DNA of 64,000 nucleotides. It comes from Semisulcospira habei (taxonomy: Eukaryota; Mollusca; Gastropoda; Semisulcospiridae). The position numbers were made by a program, and so were the translations under genes. The stretch lies in NCBI GenBank assembly GCA_036245525.1, contig BTPG01000004.1, positions 228,976,550-229,040,549 of the forward strand, written 5' to 3'. Numbering within the stretch: the first letter of the stretch is position 1; each line of letters begins with the position of its first letter. Below, piece after piece: positions 1 to 11,139 of this stretch. The notes under the pieces are model-generated. The model had not been told where the DNA came from and searched no databases. It saw only the letters and a list, made by a program, of their open reading frames with translations.

Positions 1-59
1 GGTGGCTGTTTTTCAGAACCAGCCTGAGGTTATGCATGTATTTCCTTGAGCGCCCTGTT

Positions 60-268
60 GATTGAGTGGCCATGTTAGTGTGTATTGTACGGTGAAGTGC
101 GAAAGTAGGTCAGTTTGTTTAGAAGTGAATCGGCGCATTGTCTATTGTGAAATTGTATGGATGAGTGCGGAGGGTGGTGACGTTTAAGGGGAAGGGGGGT
201 GGGTGTATTACGCAGTTTGTTTAGCAGTGACTGAATCAGCGCACTGTTAATTGTGTGGCCGTGTCAAG

Positions 269-315
<47 letters not shown>

Positions 316-480
316 AATCTGCGCATTGTTGTGTCGCCGTGTCAATTGACTATTGTTTATTGTATGGTGAAGTGTGGGGGGAGGGGGGGGGGTGTATTAC
401 GCAGTTTGTTAAGAGGGCATTATGCTGTGAATCAGATACATTCTTTGCACTGAGAATTGGGATAACGGGAGATTGGAAAT
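60..480. repeat. Imperfect ~150-bp repeats with a GA microsatellite
   Basis: Three degenerate copies of a G-rich segment are recognisable by the shared words GTGTATTACGCAGTTTGTT and GCGCATTGT / GCGCACTGTTAATTGT (around 60-170, 200-262 and 310-410). A pure GA tract runs from about 270 to 312. Short open frames reading Arg-Glu repeats across the GA tract are a consequence of the dinucleotide and are not genes. Confidence 0.6.
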
Positions 481-492
481 TCTGAAAAGTAG

Positions 493-620
493 TCTATGTC
501 ATTTACCCTGATTTAAAACTATCGATACGGCATTACTGACATAGGTGTCATTAACGTAATTACGTATGTAATTTACCCTGATTTAGAAGTATCGATACGG
601 TATTACTGACATAGGTGTCG
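493..620. repeat. Two-copy tandem duplication (~68 bp)
   Basis: The words ATTTACCCTGATTTA, TATCGATACGG and ATTACTGACATAGGTGTC occur twice in order, at about 500-551 and 568-620, with few differences. From 621 to 827 there is pyrimidine/purine strand asymmetry (CCTCTCTC facing GAGAGAGG around 625-680) but no gene. Confidence 0.7.
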
Positions 621-827
621 CAGGCCTCTCTCTTTTATCCTCTCTGCGGTAGTATAGGCGGGAAGAGAGCGAGAGAGGTACACCGCTCATTCTCTAGTTA
701 GGTTTACAGTGCCGCCTTCCGTCTACAAACCGGTGTCAAAGACGCTTCCACAGACCGAGTGAGTCGACCTGTTATTTTGTGTTTCTCGGCGACAAGCGGT
801 ACGTATTACTAGATGTGTTGAGCTTTG

Positions 828-1392
828 CCAGTGGTTTTTGTCGCCCCTCGGGTTCGATCAGGGGAGTCAATGTCGGAGGCTAAAGCCCCGGACCCGGTGT
901 GGCGGTCTGAGATAGGCCCGGTCTGAGACAGGCTCATCGCAGTTGTGCGCATGCGCGGTAGCAGTCGACTTTGCAGTCTCAGTTTGTTTACGATTTTTTA
1001 AAATTAAATGATTAATTTTATTCAAACTATTAATAAGATTATAAATTTCTCATGGCATACAAACAATACACACACAGTTACAATACTTAAAACTAACGTA
1101 GATCAAGTACGTTTGCGAAGATGTATTTCACGGCAAAAGTCATTGAGTGTGCGAACCTATCAACTGAATGCTCACTTAAGTTTTTATTTTTTAAAAGATA
1201 TTTGTATAAATGTAGTAAATAAGTATTATTTAATTAGTTTACTAGAGACTGCAAAGTCGTCTGCTACCGCGCATGCGCACAACTGCGATGAGCCTGTCTC
1301 AGACCGGGCCTATCTCAGACCGCCACACCGGCTCTTACCTCTGATATTGACCCCCCTGACCGGACCCACGAAGCGACAAGAACCACTGGCCA
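828..1392. mobile_element. Foldback/MITE-like element with ~150-bp inverted arms
   Basis: The left arm (about 828-985) is repeated in inverted orientation at about 1245-1392. The strongest part is 893-980 against 1250-1335, sharing GGTGTGGCGGTCTGAGATAG and GCATGCGCGGTAGCAG. The arms enclose ~260 bp of AT-rich DNA with no transposase. This is the build of a non-autonomous foldback or MITE element. The outer arm runs directly into the 35-bp array on the right side. No target duplication could be fixed, so the superfamily is unknown. Confidence 0.75.
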
Positions 1393-1551
1393 AGCCATAC
1401 TCGTAATACCACAAGAACCACTGGCCAAGCCATACTCGTAATACCACAAGAACCACTGGCCAAGCCATACTCGTAATACCACAAGAACCACTGGCCAAGC
1501 CATACTCGTAATACCACAAGAACCACTGGCCAAGCCATACTCGTAATACCA
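1379..1551. repeat. 35-bp minisatellite, five copies
   Basis: Near-identical units contain AAGAACCACTGGCCAAGCC and ATACTCGTAATACCAC. The array starts inside the right arm of the foldback element, so the unit probably arose by amplification of the arm's terminal sequence. The short minus-strand frames reading WPVVLVV are repeat translations, not genes. Confidence 0.9.
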
Positions 1552-2114
1552 CGATTTTGTCTTCAACAGTGCAAGTATAAATGCACAACGGGACCCCTTG
1601 AAGGAACCCCTGCTGAAACGCAGCTCAGCCTCAGTGTTGGTGAATTAATTACATCTATTTACCGGTGGAAGGTGACTTCCTCTTGGAGTGGGCATTTTGG
1701 TGGAAGGTATTGTCAAACTTGTCACATTTCGATTTATGTTTTGGTGGTTGTTGTATGAAATGTAAACCCAAAGTACAACATAACGCGTGCATATAACTGT
1801 TTTGTTGCGTTACCCCATCAGTTTTTGTTGTTCCAATTCAAAAATAGGAACAACTTTGAAATGGGGCTTGTCCGAGGGCATTCCGTAGCATGCACATGAC
1901 GTTTTGGGCACGCGGCCGGAAATTCTGGCAAAGAAGTAACAAGATGAAAATGACGTCATGTCTGGCTACGCAAACTTTGCTGGAGAACGTACTTTTGTCA
2001 CCATGCGCTGTGTGTGTATGTGACAGCAACTAGAGCCGGTGTTTGAGGACTGGACAAACTTGAAATTTTATAACAATGACCCTAAAAGAATAATCTCGAG
2101 GTAGTTTTTATTTT
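1552..2114. other. Intergenic, nothing recognised
   Basis: No convincing coding frame, RNA gene or repeat was seen. A TATAAATG-like word occurs near 1574 but nothing supports a promoter here. Confidence 0.4.
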
Positions 2115-5110
2115 CAAAAATTGAATACGATGCTGTAACCCAAACAGCCAGTGAGATCCTTGGCAAACACCGACAAGCAAATTAACCTTGGGTTACAGCT
2201 GACATCTTTACTCTATGTGACAAGCATCGAGAATTAAAGAAAAAGAAATCAGAGCTAAACAATACAAGGAAATTAACCACCAGGGGTGGGTTGCATATGC
2301 TTGCTTAGCGCGCAAATTTCTTGCTTAGCGCTAAGTTCACAAGCTTAGCTGAAAATGTGCGTTGCATGAGCGTGCTTATCTGCTGGAGCGAGCTTAGTGG
2401 CGTGCTTAATTCTAAGGACGGTCCCCCCCGTGCGTAGCGGCGTGCTTAGCTGAGGAAGAGTTCTTAGCTGCCGTGTTAACGCGAGAACGGAAATGTGAAT
2501 TCACTCTCTTAAACCTTGTGGCAGAAACAGCCTTCCATCTAGGATAGAGAAGGAGGAACACGAAATGTACGGACCCCCCACCCAGCCTCGTCTCACGGAC
2601 ATCTGGGAATTATCGGTGAGGAGTCTGCATAACTGATTCAACTGACCCTGCACACCGATGGGTATAACCCAACACCAGCCGTTGTCAGAGAAACATAGAT
2701 CCTCATACTATGGGAGCCTACTACACGGTAGTCCTTAACTAATGTACATCTACATTAGAATTGAGACATAGATCCTCATACTATGGGAGCCTACACGGTA
2801 CTCCTTAACTAATGTACGTCTACATTAGACTGACAAGCAGGGTTGCCTGCACGAAAAATTTGCCATTCTTTCTCTCTTGACTTCTTGTTTTCCATCGCCG
2901 CCATTTCACCGGCGTTTTGTCTACTTCGTTTCCGTTAGGTCAGAAGAAGCGAAAACCGTGCGTTTTTATTGGTCGATTTCTACAATCTATGATGACGTAG
3001 GGGAGAACCCCACCATAAGCTATAAATAACCTATCCCCGCTCGCTAAGAACTCGTTCGGAGCTACGCACATCGCTAAGTCGCTCCATGCAACAGAAAACA
3101 CTCGCGCACTAAGCAAGAGCTTTACTAAGCAAGAAAGACCTTAAGTCAGCGAGCTTAACACACTATATTTAAGCACGCTACATGCAACCCACTCCAGGAT
3201 ATCAAGAAAAGCATGAAAAAGGCAAAGAATAAGTGGAATGAAGATCAATGTAAACACGTAGAAGAAAATCTGAACAAAAATAATAGCAAAAAAGCATACC
3301 AGCTGGTGAAAGACCTGACCAGTGTAAACAAGGACGCTCCTCAATCATTCAAGATAGTGAAGGGAACTGTCTTACGGAATACCAAGACAAACTGAAGAGA
3401 TGGACAGAGTACTGCTCAGATTTGTACAACCACCGAGCTACAGGGGACCTAGTTAATTAGTTATTTCGGTTTAACGCCGGGCAGGCGACTAAGGCCATCT
3501 CACAGCGGATGGGACCCAGGCATACTTGTCAACCCACCCGTGACCAACAATGGCAACTATCCCATCCTCCGAGAAGTAGAGGCTGCAATGAAGTCACTGA
3601 AAAAAGGGAAGGCAGCAGGAGCAGACAACAACCCTCCAGAGCTAGTCCAAGAAGGGGGAGAAGACACGATAAGCGTCTTACTTACTACAATCTGCAATAA
3701 GATCTGGCAGTCAGTGGAATGGCCCACACCATGGACCCAATCACTTATAATAACTCTCCCCAAAAAATGCAACTTACATCAATGCCAGAATTATCGCACT
3801 GTCAGTCTTATATGCCACCCATGCAAAGTCATGTTACAGATCCTACTGAACAGGTTGAAGCCACAGGCAGAGGAAATCATTGCTGAGGAACAGGCAGGTT
3901 TCAGACCAGGGCGCAGCACAACTGAGCAGATCTTCAACCTGAGAGTTCTATGTGAGAGGTACCACCAGCACCAGCAAGACCTCTATCATGTCTTTGTGGA
4001 TTTTAAGAAAGCGTTTGACAGGGTGTGGCATGCAGCCCTTTGGTCCACCATGAAGCTATACAACATCAATGCCAACCTGATCAAAGTCATAGCAAACCTT
4101 TACAACAAGGCCACACTAGCGCAGTCTGCTTCAACGGCAAAATGGGAAACTGGTTTAGGACTACAGTCGGAGTCAGGCAAGGCTGCTTGCTCTCACCTAC
4201 ACTTTTCAACATCTTCCTGGAAAGAATCATGACAGACGCTCTGAAAGATCATGAAGGAACTGTCAGTATTTGAGGCAGAACAATCACGACCTTGCGCTTT
4301 GCAGACGACATTGATGGCCTTGCAGGAGCAGATCAGGAGCTAGCTCAGCTGGTGGAAAAGCTGGACAGTACAGCCATTGCGTATGGGATGGAAATCAGTG
4401 CAGAGAAGACCAAACTGATGACAAATAACACCAGTGGCATTGGCACTGACGTGATGATTGGAAGCCAAAAACTGGAAACAGTTAATAAATTCAAATACTT
4501 AGGAGCCATTGTGACAGATGAGGGTTTCAAACCAGAAATACTGTCCAGGATTGCGCAGACAACAACAGCACTGACAAGATTGAAGACCATATGGAAGGAC
4601 AGAAACATCACGTTCTGCTCCAAGATCAGACTGATGCGCTCCTTAGTCCTCTCAGTGTTCTTGTATGCCTGTGAGTCATGGACCCTCACAGCAGACCTTG
4701 AAAGGAGGACACAAGCCACTGAAATGAGATGTTTTCGAAGGCTGCTTGGCATTTCATACAGAGATAACATCACGAACGAGGAAGTGGGCAGCAGAATCAG
4801 GCAAGCCGTCGGGCCCTATGAAGACCTATTAGCCATTGTGGAAAAAAGCAAACTGAAGTGGTATGGGCGGGTCACGCGTTCAGCAGGGCTTGCCAAAACA
4901 ATCCTGCAAGGCACTGTGCAAGGAGGACGAAGGAGAGGAAGACAGAGGAAAAGATGGGAGGACAATATCTCAGAGTGGACAGGACTGAAGCTGAGCGACG
5001 CACAAAGAATGGCAGAGAACAGATAGGAATGGAGGGAACTGGTTGCCAAGTCATCAGTGGTGCCCCAACGGTTGGCAAGACTACGGGATATAGATAGATA
5101 GATAGATAGA
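2115..5110 (+). pseudogene. RTE-like LINE: endonuclease-less 5'-truncated reverse transcriptase, broken
   Basis: The recognisable product starts inside the linker between endonuclease and reverse transcriptase (DAVTQTASEIL near 2130; ADIFTLCDKHRELKKK near 2200), is interrupted by a MITE (2284-3198), and resumes at 3199. The reverse transcriptase follows: ITLPKKCNLHQCQNYRTVSL (~3750), motif A FVDFKKAFDRVWH (~3990), VGVRQGCLLSPTLFN in a shifted frame (~4165), and the catalytic FADDIDGL box (~4293). The C-terminus has the basic GRRRGRQRKRWEDN segment (~4930) and a stop near 5025. At least one frameshift lies near 4140. The element ends in a (GATA)n tail at 5091-5110, as expected for RTE-type LINEs with microsatellite 3' ends. 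A second copy lies at 59728-60489 on the other strand. The clade assignment is from memory of related animal proteins and could be another RTE-relative. Confidence 0.85.
2284..3198. mobile_element. ~0.9-kb MITE nested in the LINE
   Basis: The element begins GGGTGGGTTGCAT and ends ATGCAACCCACTCC, an inverted pair. The subterminal regions are full of GCTTAGC / GCTTAG words in opposite orientation (2300-2470 against 3045-3180). The flanks join the LINE reading frame when the insert is removed, with CAG (or CCAGG) present on both sides as a likely target duplication. A 3-bp duplication and this terminal style would fit a PIF/Harbinger-type MITE, but there is no transposase to prove it. Inside, at 2690-2830, a ~65-bp segment with ACATAGATCCTCATACTATG is tandemly duplicated. 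Confidence 0.75.
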
Positions 5111-5424
5111 ATACGATGCACATTGGTGAGAAAATGGCCTTTTCTCAAAAACCAGTTGATCCACACTGGAGTCCGTAATTTGTCTTATTTTTACTAGATA
5201 TTTTGCATATGTATACTGTCTTGCATAAAAACGCGAAGGCACACCATGCCGTGTTTTGAGAGGGTTTTTCATTCGTGCTAATTGTGCAAACTGTCTGAGC
5301 ATAAAATTCCAAGACCGTGTTAGAACAAACATGATACAAGAAACCAGCAGCAAACTGCTTTTAGTCTGACAAGTCATTGATGACATGAGCAGACGCCTTT
5401 CATTTTCAGTAACAGGTGTGACCA

Positions 5425-6440
5425 CCATTGCATTGATCACTGCTCTACATCTGCGATACATGGAGAAAATCAGACGGTCAATTCTGGCCATTGGAACACA
5501 TCCACACTCCTGCATGATGACCTGGCGAAGCCGGGCCGACAGCCGTGGCCTTTCGGGGTCACAAATGATTCAGACATTTTTCCAGTTCATCCCAAACATG
5601 TTCTATGGGATTCAGGTTGAGACTAAGGGCTGGCCAGGGCAGAACATTGATGTTGTTCTGCCACAGAAACTGCTGGGTAGCCCTGGCGGTGTGCACTCTT
5701 GCATTGTCTTGTTGAAAAATGAAGTTTGAATGGCAAGCAAAAAGGGCTCAGCATGGGGTCTCAACACCTGGTCGATGTAGCGCTGTGCATTAACACTGTC
5801 CACGACCTGGACCAATGTTCTGAAAGTAGACAGGCCCAATAACTTCATTCAGGCCAATCGCACCCCATATCATGATGTTTGGGCCTCCCCAGGGGTTTCT
5901 CTCCACAACACAGGAATCACCATACCTCTCTCCACGTCAACGCCATATCTTTAACCTTCCGCCATGTCCACACAAAAGCGGCCCTCGTCTGAGAAGAGGA
6001 TGCGTCCCCACTGCTGCCTGTGCCAGTTTATTCTGGTCTGAGCACACTGTAGCCTTGCCTGTCGATGTCCTTGTGTAAGTACTGGGCCTCAGTAAGGTCG
6101 CCTGTTTGTGTCAGCCCGTTCTCGTGAAGGCAGCGCCGCACAGTGTTGAGGCTGACAGGTTGTTGGGGTTGCCCAGGCAGCTCTAGAGCTGTGTCAGTGG
6201 CTGTTTGAAACCTGTCCTGAAGATGCATTCAGACAATACGGCGGTCTTGTCTTTGTGTGGTGACACGAGTCTGGCTTGGTCATGGTTGATCGGATGTGGT
6301 CCCGGTGACCCTCACGCAGTGATGCAGACGATAATAAAATATGGTTGAAAGGTGAACCTTAAAAACGTTAGCAACCTGCCTGGCATCGACACCAGTCTCC
6401 AGATGTCCAGCTCTATGATGCACCCTCTGCACTAAGTCGT
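5425..6440 (-). pseudogene. Tc1/mariner-type transposase remnant
   Basis: Read on the minus strand from about 6440, the translation gives an N-terminal helix-turn-helix region (HLSTIFYYRLHH, then TRVTTQRQDRRIV, then QDRFQTATDTALELPG and SLNTVRRCLHENGLT). The first catalytic aspartate region follows (FSDEGRFCVD, near 5980). The segment around the second aspartate (FQQDNAR-like, read only after a frame change near 5700) and a C-terminal RRCRAVINA close it near 5430. Several stops and frameshifts break it, so it is dead. Length and motif order fit a Tc1-like DD34E transposase of ~340 residues. Terminal inverted repeats were not resolved. Confidence 0.8.
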
Positions 6441-7708
6441 GCCATGGCTTTTTCTCTCTGACGGCAAGGGAATAACTGATTGTTGTAGTGTGACTTTATC
6501 AAGAAAAGGTATCTGAGTACTGCCAACCGGTAAAAATCGGTCTGCATGGTGTGCACGTGCATCACAAGAAGCACCGTGCATCCCTTTTTTAAAAATTGCA
6601 TCTGACTGGCGTAAATGTTGAGTTGGCACTAACTTCTAACATTGCACGGAAGTCTGGGCCCCCAGTGACACGCCGCACAAGCAAACTCTTTGCATTTAAG
6701 ATGTTTAGTATGGGAAACAACGTTTGAAATGTTCTCGGTTTTTATGGAAGTCAGTATATATCACTACATTAAAGGAAGACATTGAATGAGTTCATTAACC
6801 AGCATTGTACCGCTTCAAATTTTTGATTGATACATGAAATTAAATATTTTTGAAAGAAAAATGGTCACGTCTTTCTGCAATTATTTGGGATTCTTACAGT
6901 TGAATATTTTTATTAAAAAAGCAATCTTGAACTTATCATTAATACCCGCATGATTTTTCATAATGGTGTTTGCATAAGCCTGCTGTTTGTCTGGACTCTC
7001 GAGTAGGATTAGGTCAACTTGTGACCTGTAAGCCCTAGGTGTGAAAATCAGCAGAAAATTGCAAAGTTTGATCCTCTGATCGTCAAATGTTAGTACTACG
7101 ATGAGTGACGTTTAACATCGTCGTCATATGAACATGGCATCGTGGTACTAGCGGTGCTATGACATGAAGGTCTTGAAGTGACGTCATTTCGCTGCTCATG
7201 CAATTCTTCTTCTTCAGAATAGCTATTGCTGTTGTTGCTGTAGGCATGGTATTTAGGGCCTTCGGTTGGAATGTTCTATCGTTGATAGGTCAGTGAAATT
7301 TTCTGTGGGTGTTATTATTTAACTTGTCCAATTTTGAGTTACATTTTGTATGAAATTGGTTCCAAAGGCATCACAAAAAACCCACACACAGTTTATTATG
7401 AAATTGGTACCAAAGGCATCACAAAACACCCACACACAGTTTATTTTGTCACCCCCTAAATTGTTCATATATCGGCATATTTGTGGTTAGAAGTTTGACT
7501 GAATGAAGATGTTTGTACTGAAAAATGTGGTTGGCAAGGGATGTATTTAAGCAAAATCGTTGTTCAGCAAGTAGTTGTCATCGTAACATGTGATAAGCTG
7601 AGTCTCTTACCCTGGTAACATGCGATGGGGAGACTCGCGTTGCCTTGAGAATGGGCGACCAGGGTAGAAAGGCATAGAGAGAAAAAGTGAAAAGAGTGTA
7701 AGAGAAGA
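6441..7708. other. Intergenic; short 47-50-bp duplication only
   Basis: No gene was recognised. At about 7345-7445 a segment with TATGAAATTGGT and CCAAAGGCATCACAAAA is present twice in tandem. The rest is AT-rich unique-looking DNA. Confidence 0.4.
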
Positions 7709-8264
7709 CTATATCTTTGTCAGATTTATCATGGTTGATCCCCCAATCACAGTCCTGCTGTATTGTGTCAGTATATCTTTCTCAGATTTATCATGGTTGA
7801 TTCCCCAGTCAGTCCTGCTGTATTGTGTCAGTATATCTTTGTCAGATTTATCATGGTTGATCCCCCAGTCACAGTCCTGCTGTATTGTGTCGGTATATCT
7901 TTGTCAGATTTATCATGGTTGATCCCCCAGTCACAGTCCTGCTGTATTGAGTCAGTATATCTTTGTCAGATTTATCATGGTTGATCCCCCAGTCACAGTC
8001 CTGCTGTATTGTGTCAGTATATCTTTGTCAGATTTATCATGGTTGATCCCCCAGTCACAGTCCTGCTGTATTGTGTCAGTATATCTTTGTCAGATTTATC
8101 ATGGTTGATCCCCCAGTCACAGTCCTGCTGTATTGAGTCAGTATATCTTTGTCAGATTTATCATGGTTGATCCCCCAGTCACAGTCCTGCTGTATTGTGT
8201 CAGTATATCTTTGTCAGATTTATCATGGTTGATCCCCCAGTCACAGTCCTGCTGTATCGTGTCG
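7709..8264. repeat. 62-bp minisatellite, ~9 copies
   Basis: Units share TATCTTTGTCAGATTTATC and CAGTCCTGCTGTATTG with only scattered substitutions. Open frames of 60-73 residues across it are repeat translations. Confidence 0.95.
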
Positions 8265-8434
8265 GGCCTAAATGGGTTAACATACAATGACAAGAAATAC
8301 CATCACCCACAGTGCATCTGTCATGTTTTTTGAATTACTTTAATACACTTTGAAACATTCATTTTGGACAATATATTGTCAAGTAAGTTGGAAAAAGCAC
8401 TCATATATATACATTAGGGGGAGAACTGTGCATT

Positions 8435-8530
8435 TTGGGGAGGGGGGGGGGGGGGGGGGGGGCTAATCTGCCCATAAAGAACTTATGGCATTTAAAAAAA
8501 ATTTCTTTGGGGGGGGGGGGGGGGGGGAGG
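8435..8530. repeat. Two long G homopolymers
   Basis: Runs of roughly 20 G and 17 G (near 8444-8462 and 8511-8527) are separated by ~50 bp. They are length-unstable sequence and potential G-quadruplex DNA. No coding content. Confidence 0.85.
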
Positions 8531-8566
8531 GAGGTGTCTAGAACCCCAGCCCATATCCACCCCAGT

Positions 8567-9356
8567 AACAAAACATGAGCGTCACTAGTACATGTACCAC
8601 ACTTCACAGTAACTAAACATGGGCGTCACTAGTACATGTACCACACTTCACAGTAACTAAACATGGGCGTCACTAGTACATGTACCACACTTCACAGTAA
8701 CAAAACATGGGTGTCACTTGTACATGTACCACACTTCACAGTAACAAAACATGGGCGTCACTAGTACATGTACCACACTTCACAGTAACAAAACATGGGT
8801 GTCACTAGTACATGTACCACACTTCACAGTAACAAAACATGGGCATCACTAGTACATATACCACACTTCACAGTAACAAAACATGGGTGTCACTAGTACA
8901 TGTACCACACTTCACACTAACTAAACATGGGCGTCACTAGTATATGTACCACACTTCACAGTAACAAAACATGGGTGTCACTTGTACATGCACCACACTT
9001 CACACTAACTAAACATGGGCGTCACTAGTATATGTACCACACTTCACAGTAACAAAACATGGGCGTCACTAGTACATGCACCACACTTCACAGTAACAAA
9101 ACATGGGCGTCGCTAGTACATGTACCACACTTAACAGTAACAAAACATGGGTGTCACTTGTACATGTACCACACTTCACAGTAACAAAACATGGGCGTCA
9201 CTAGTACATGTACCACACTTCACAGTAACAAAACATGGGTGTCACTAGTACATGTACCACACTTCACAGTAACAAAACATGGGCGTCACTAGTACATGTA
9301 CCACACTTCACAGTAACAAAACATGGGCGTCACTAGTACATGTACCACACTTCACA
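8567..9356. repeat. 44-bp minisatellite, ~18 copies
   Basis: Units carry AAACATGGGCGTCACTAG and ACCACACTTCACAGTAAC. Each unit contains the perfect palindrome GTACATGTAC (occasionally mutated to TATATGTAC or GTACATGCAC). Confidence 0.95.
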
Positions 9357-9556
9357 GAAGCCTGAAAAGGTCGATGATGGTCAAGTTTTGTTTGTGGCAC
9401 ATCCATACATGTTTTTATCTGCGTTTCATAAGCACGTCTCTGTCCGTTATTATCAAACCTCCCATGAACGGTCACCTGCTGTATACAGTCCCTTTTTGTT
9501 GGCAATAGGGGTGACCGTTCATAGGAGGTTCAACAGTAACAGACAATGTCTAATAT

Positions 9557-9665
9557 CTTGAGGCTGTAGTGAGTTAACCCATGACATCCTGAGGCTGTAG
9601 TGAGTTAACCCATGACATCCTGAGGCTGTAGTGAGTTAACCCATGACATCCTGAGGCTGATTGGG
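9557..9665. repeat. 31-bp tandem repeat, 3.5 copies
   Basis: Units contain CTGAGGCTGTAGTGAGTTAA followed by CCCATGACATC, almost identical between copies. Confidence 0.9.
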
Positions 9666-9726
9666 TAGAACTTGCTTCTTGTCCTGTGAAGGCTGCAGTA
9701 CACATTAGGAGATAGATCAACTGCTT

Positions 9727-9798
9727 TAGTTCAAGGGTGGTGCCACAAAAGTGTGGGGCCATGCGGGGCCAAGCTATTCTGGCACCACCCATGAACTA
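9727..9798. repeat. Dispersed hairpin repeat, copy 1
   Basis: TAGTTCAAGGGTGGTGCC faces GGCACCACCCATGAACTA as an inverted repeat around a GC-rich loop. The right arm retains CCAAGCTATTCT. Same family as the hairpins at 17406, 18267, 22785, 23996, 24417, 24980, 42734 and 43625. Confidence 0.8.
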
Positions 9799-9965
9799 TC
9801 AGTCAAATTCATTTTAAGCGATGGGTGTATCAGGGTGAATAGGGTTAATTAACCCCTTGTGCATGCAGGCAGCTGTAAAACACACAGTACCGGCGGCTGC
9901 CTGCGTGTGGAGGAATACATACATATGCTGGTATATTTATACTTTTCTTTTCCCTTTGTTCACAG

Positions 9966-10174
9966 TAAATGTATTCAGATTGTGTTGGCTCGTGAACAGA
10001 CCAGGTTTCTGGTCACAGCTGTGGACACAAGGATGGACGTTGGAAAGACAGATGGACTGCACCACACAGAGCAGCACAGCTTCCTGCAAGTAGAACTTGT
10101 GGCGGCACAACTGAAACGTGATGCAGATACGATTGCATCCTTGAGATCTGCTATTGCTTCCATGCAAGCACAGC
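9966..10174 (+). CDS. Candidate host-gene exon encoding a coiled-coil segment
   Basis: A pyrimidine-rich tract ending TTTGTTCACAG precedes an open stretch of 209 bp that is followed by a strong donor, GTAAGTGG, at 10175. In the open frame the product runs KCIQIVLAREQTRFLV to LKRDADTIASLRSAIASMQA. The last ~30 residues have regular hydrophobic spacing typical of a coiled coil. The exon enters in phase 2 and leaves in phase 1. Its 3' phase matches the coiled-coil exon at 22945, so the two may be consecutive exons with the DIRS element and duplicated unit in the intron. No named family is recognised. The exon call rests on splice signals and frame only. Confidence 0.5.
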
Positions 10175-10737
10175 GTAAGTGGAGCCTCTGTGACTGCAGT
10201 CAATATTCTTTGATACAGAAAGACAACAGATGATTTCCAGACATCAGAAGTGGGTCCATACACATTGACAAAAAGGTTGATTAAGAAGCCCAGACAAACA
10301 TGAAGTATCGCTTGTTTGTCCAGGCTTTTGTTTCCTCAAAAACATTACCGATGACATGACTTTGTGGAAATGTCTACTACTAGCTCAATTTTAGCCTACT
10401 CACCCGTTGTGCGCCCACACAACCCGGGAGGCATTCGGGGAACCCCCCCCTAGAGGGGCCGAGAGTTGTCTCCCGTTTCCCGCCTTACCGGCTCCGGTCA
10501 CGAGACCGGCCAGTTTTGCTACTTCGCTCGTACAGAGAAGACGTGTCTGGACTTGCTCTCGCGCCGCTTCGACCGGTCATTCTCTTGCCTACGCTCGTTG
10601 CCTCTTCGTGTGCTCTGCGCCTCCTAGCGCTGACCTGCCTTCTTGTTCCCTGCCTCTACTGGCGTCGTTCTGCTGCTCTCCTCTAGGCTGTGGAGGTGTA
10701 TGACTACCCTTCCCCCTGTTCCCGATTCGTCTCGGAG

Positions 10738-11132
10738 GTAAGGTAGTGGTAGTTTCCCACAGCCGGCCCTCGGGCTGAGAGCCAGCTTCCGTTGGGCTTT
10801 CCTTTCGGCTTTGCTACTACGTGGGCGCCAGTTGTTGAGCTTACGCTTCGGCGCCTTGCACGACCTTTTTTACGAGTCTCCTCGAGGGACGTTTGCCTTT
10901 CTCTCCTTGGTGTTTTCACTGTTACGAGAAGCCGTTGCCTTGTAGACTAGGGTTTCTGTTCTCGTAGGGCCTTCGGGCACTCACACTCCGTTCGTCTACC
11001 TTAAAGGCACTTTAGCTCTGGGAGACTGTAGCCACTATTTACGCGCCGGTGGTCACGGCGCTTGGAGTACCTTGGTGTGGGGCTAGGCTCCCTTGTCCGC
11101 CTTTGCGACCTTGTGCTCTTTGTCTGTTGCAG
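10738..11132 (+). promoter_or_regulatory. Possible intron in the DIRS 5' leader
   Basis: CTCGGAG|GTAAGG at 10738 looks like a splice donor and TTTGTCTGTTGCAG ending at 11132 looks like an acceptor, placed 7 bases before the first ATG of gag (11140). The second copy has GAGAG|GTATGG at the aligned position (53546) and TGTTGCAG just before its gag ATG (54087). Conservation of both signals in two copies is suggestive. Splicing itself is not shown. Confidence 0.4.
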
Positions 11133-11139
11133 GAACCAA

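Noticed and set aside
253..485. Small ORFs through the GA tract
   Set aside because: They encode Arg-Glu dipeptide runs forced by the microsatellite.
8567..9356. Regular repeats resembling a CRISPR array
   Set aside because: There are no unique spacers: the units are contiguous 44-bp tandem repeats, and the genome is eukaryotic. The same applies to the 25-, 35-, 41- and 62-bp arrays.
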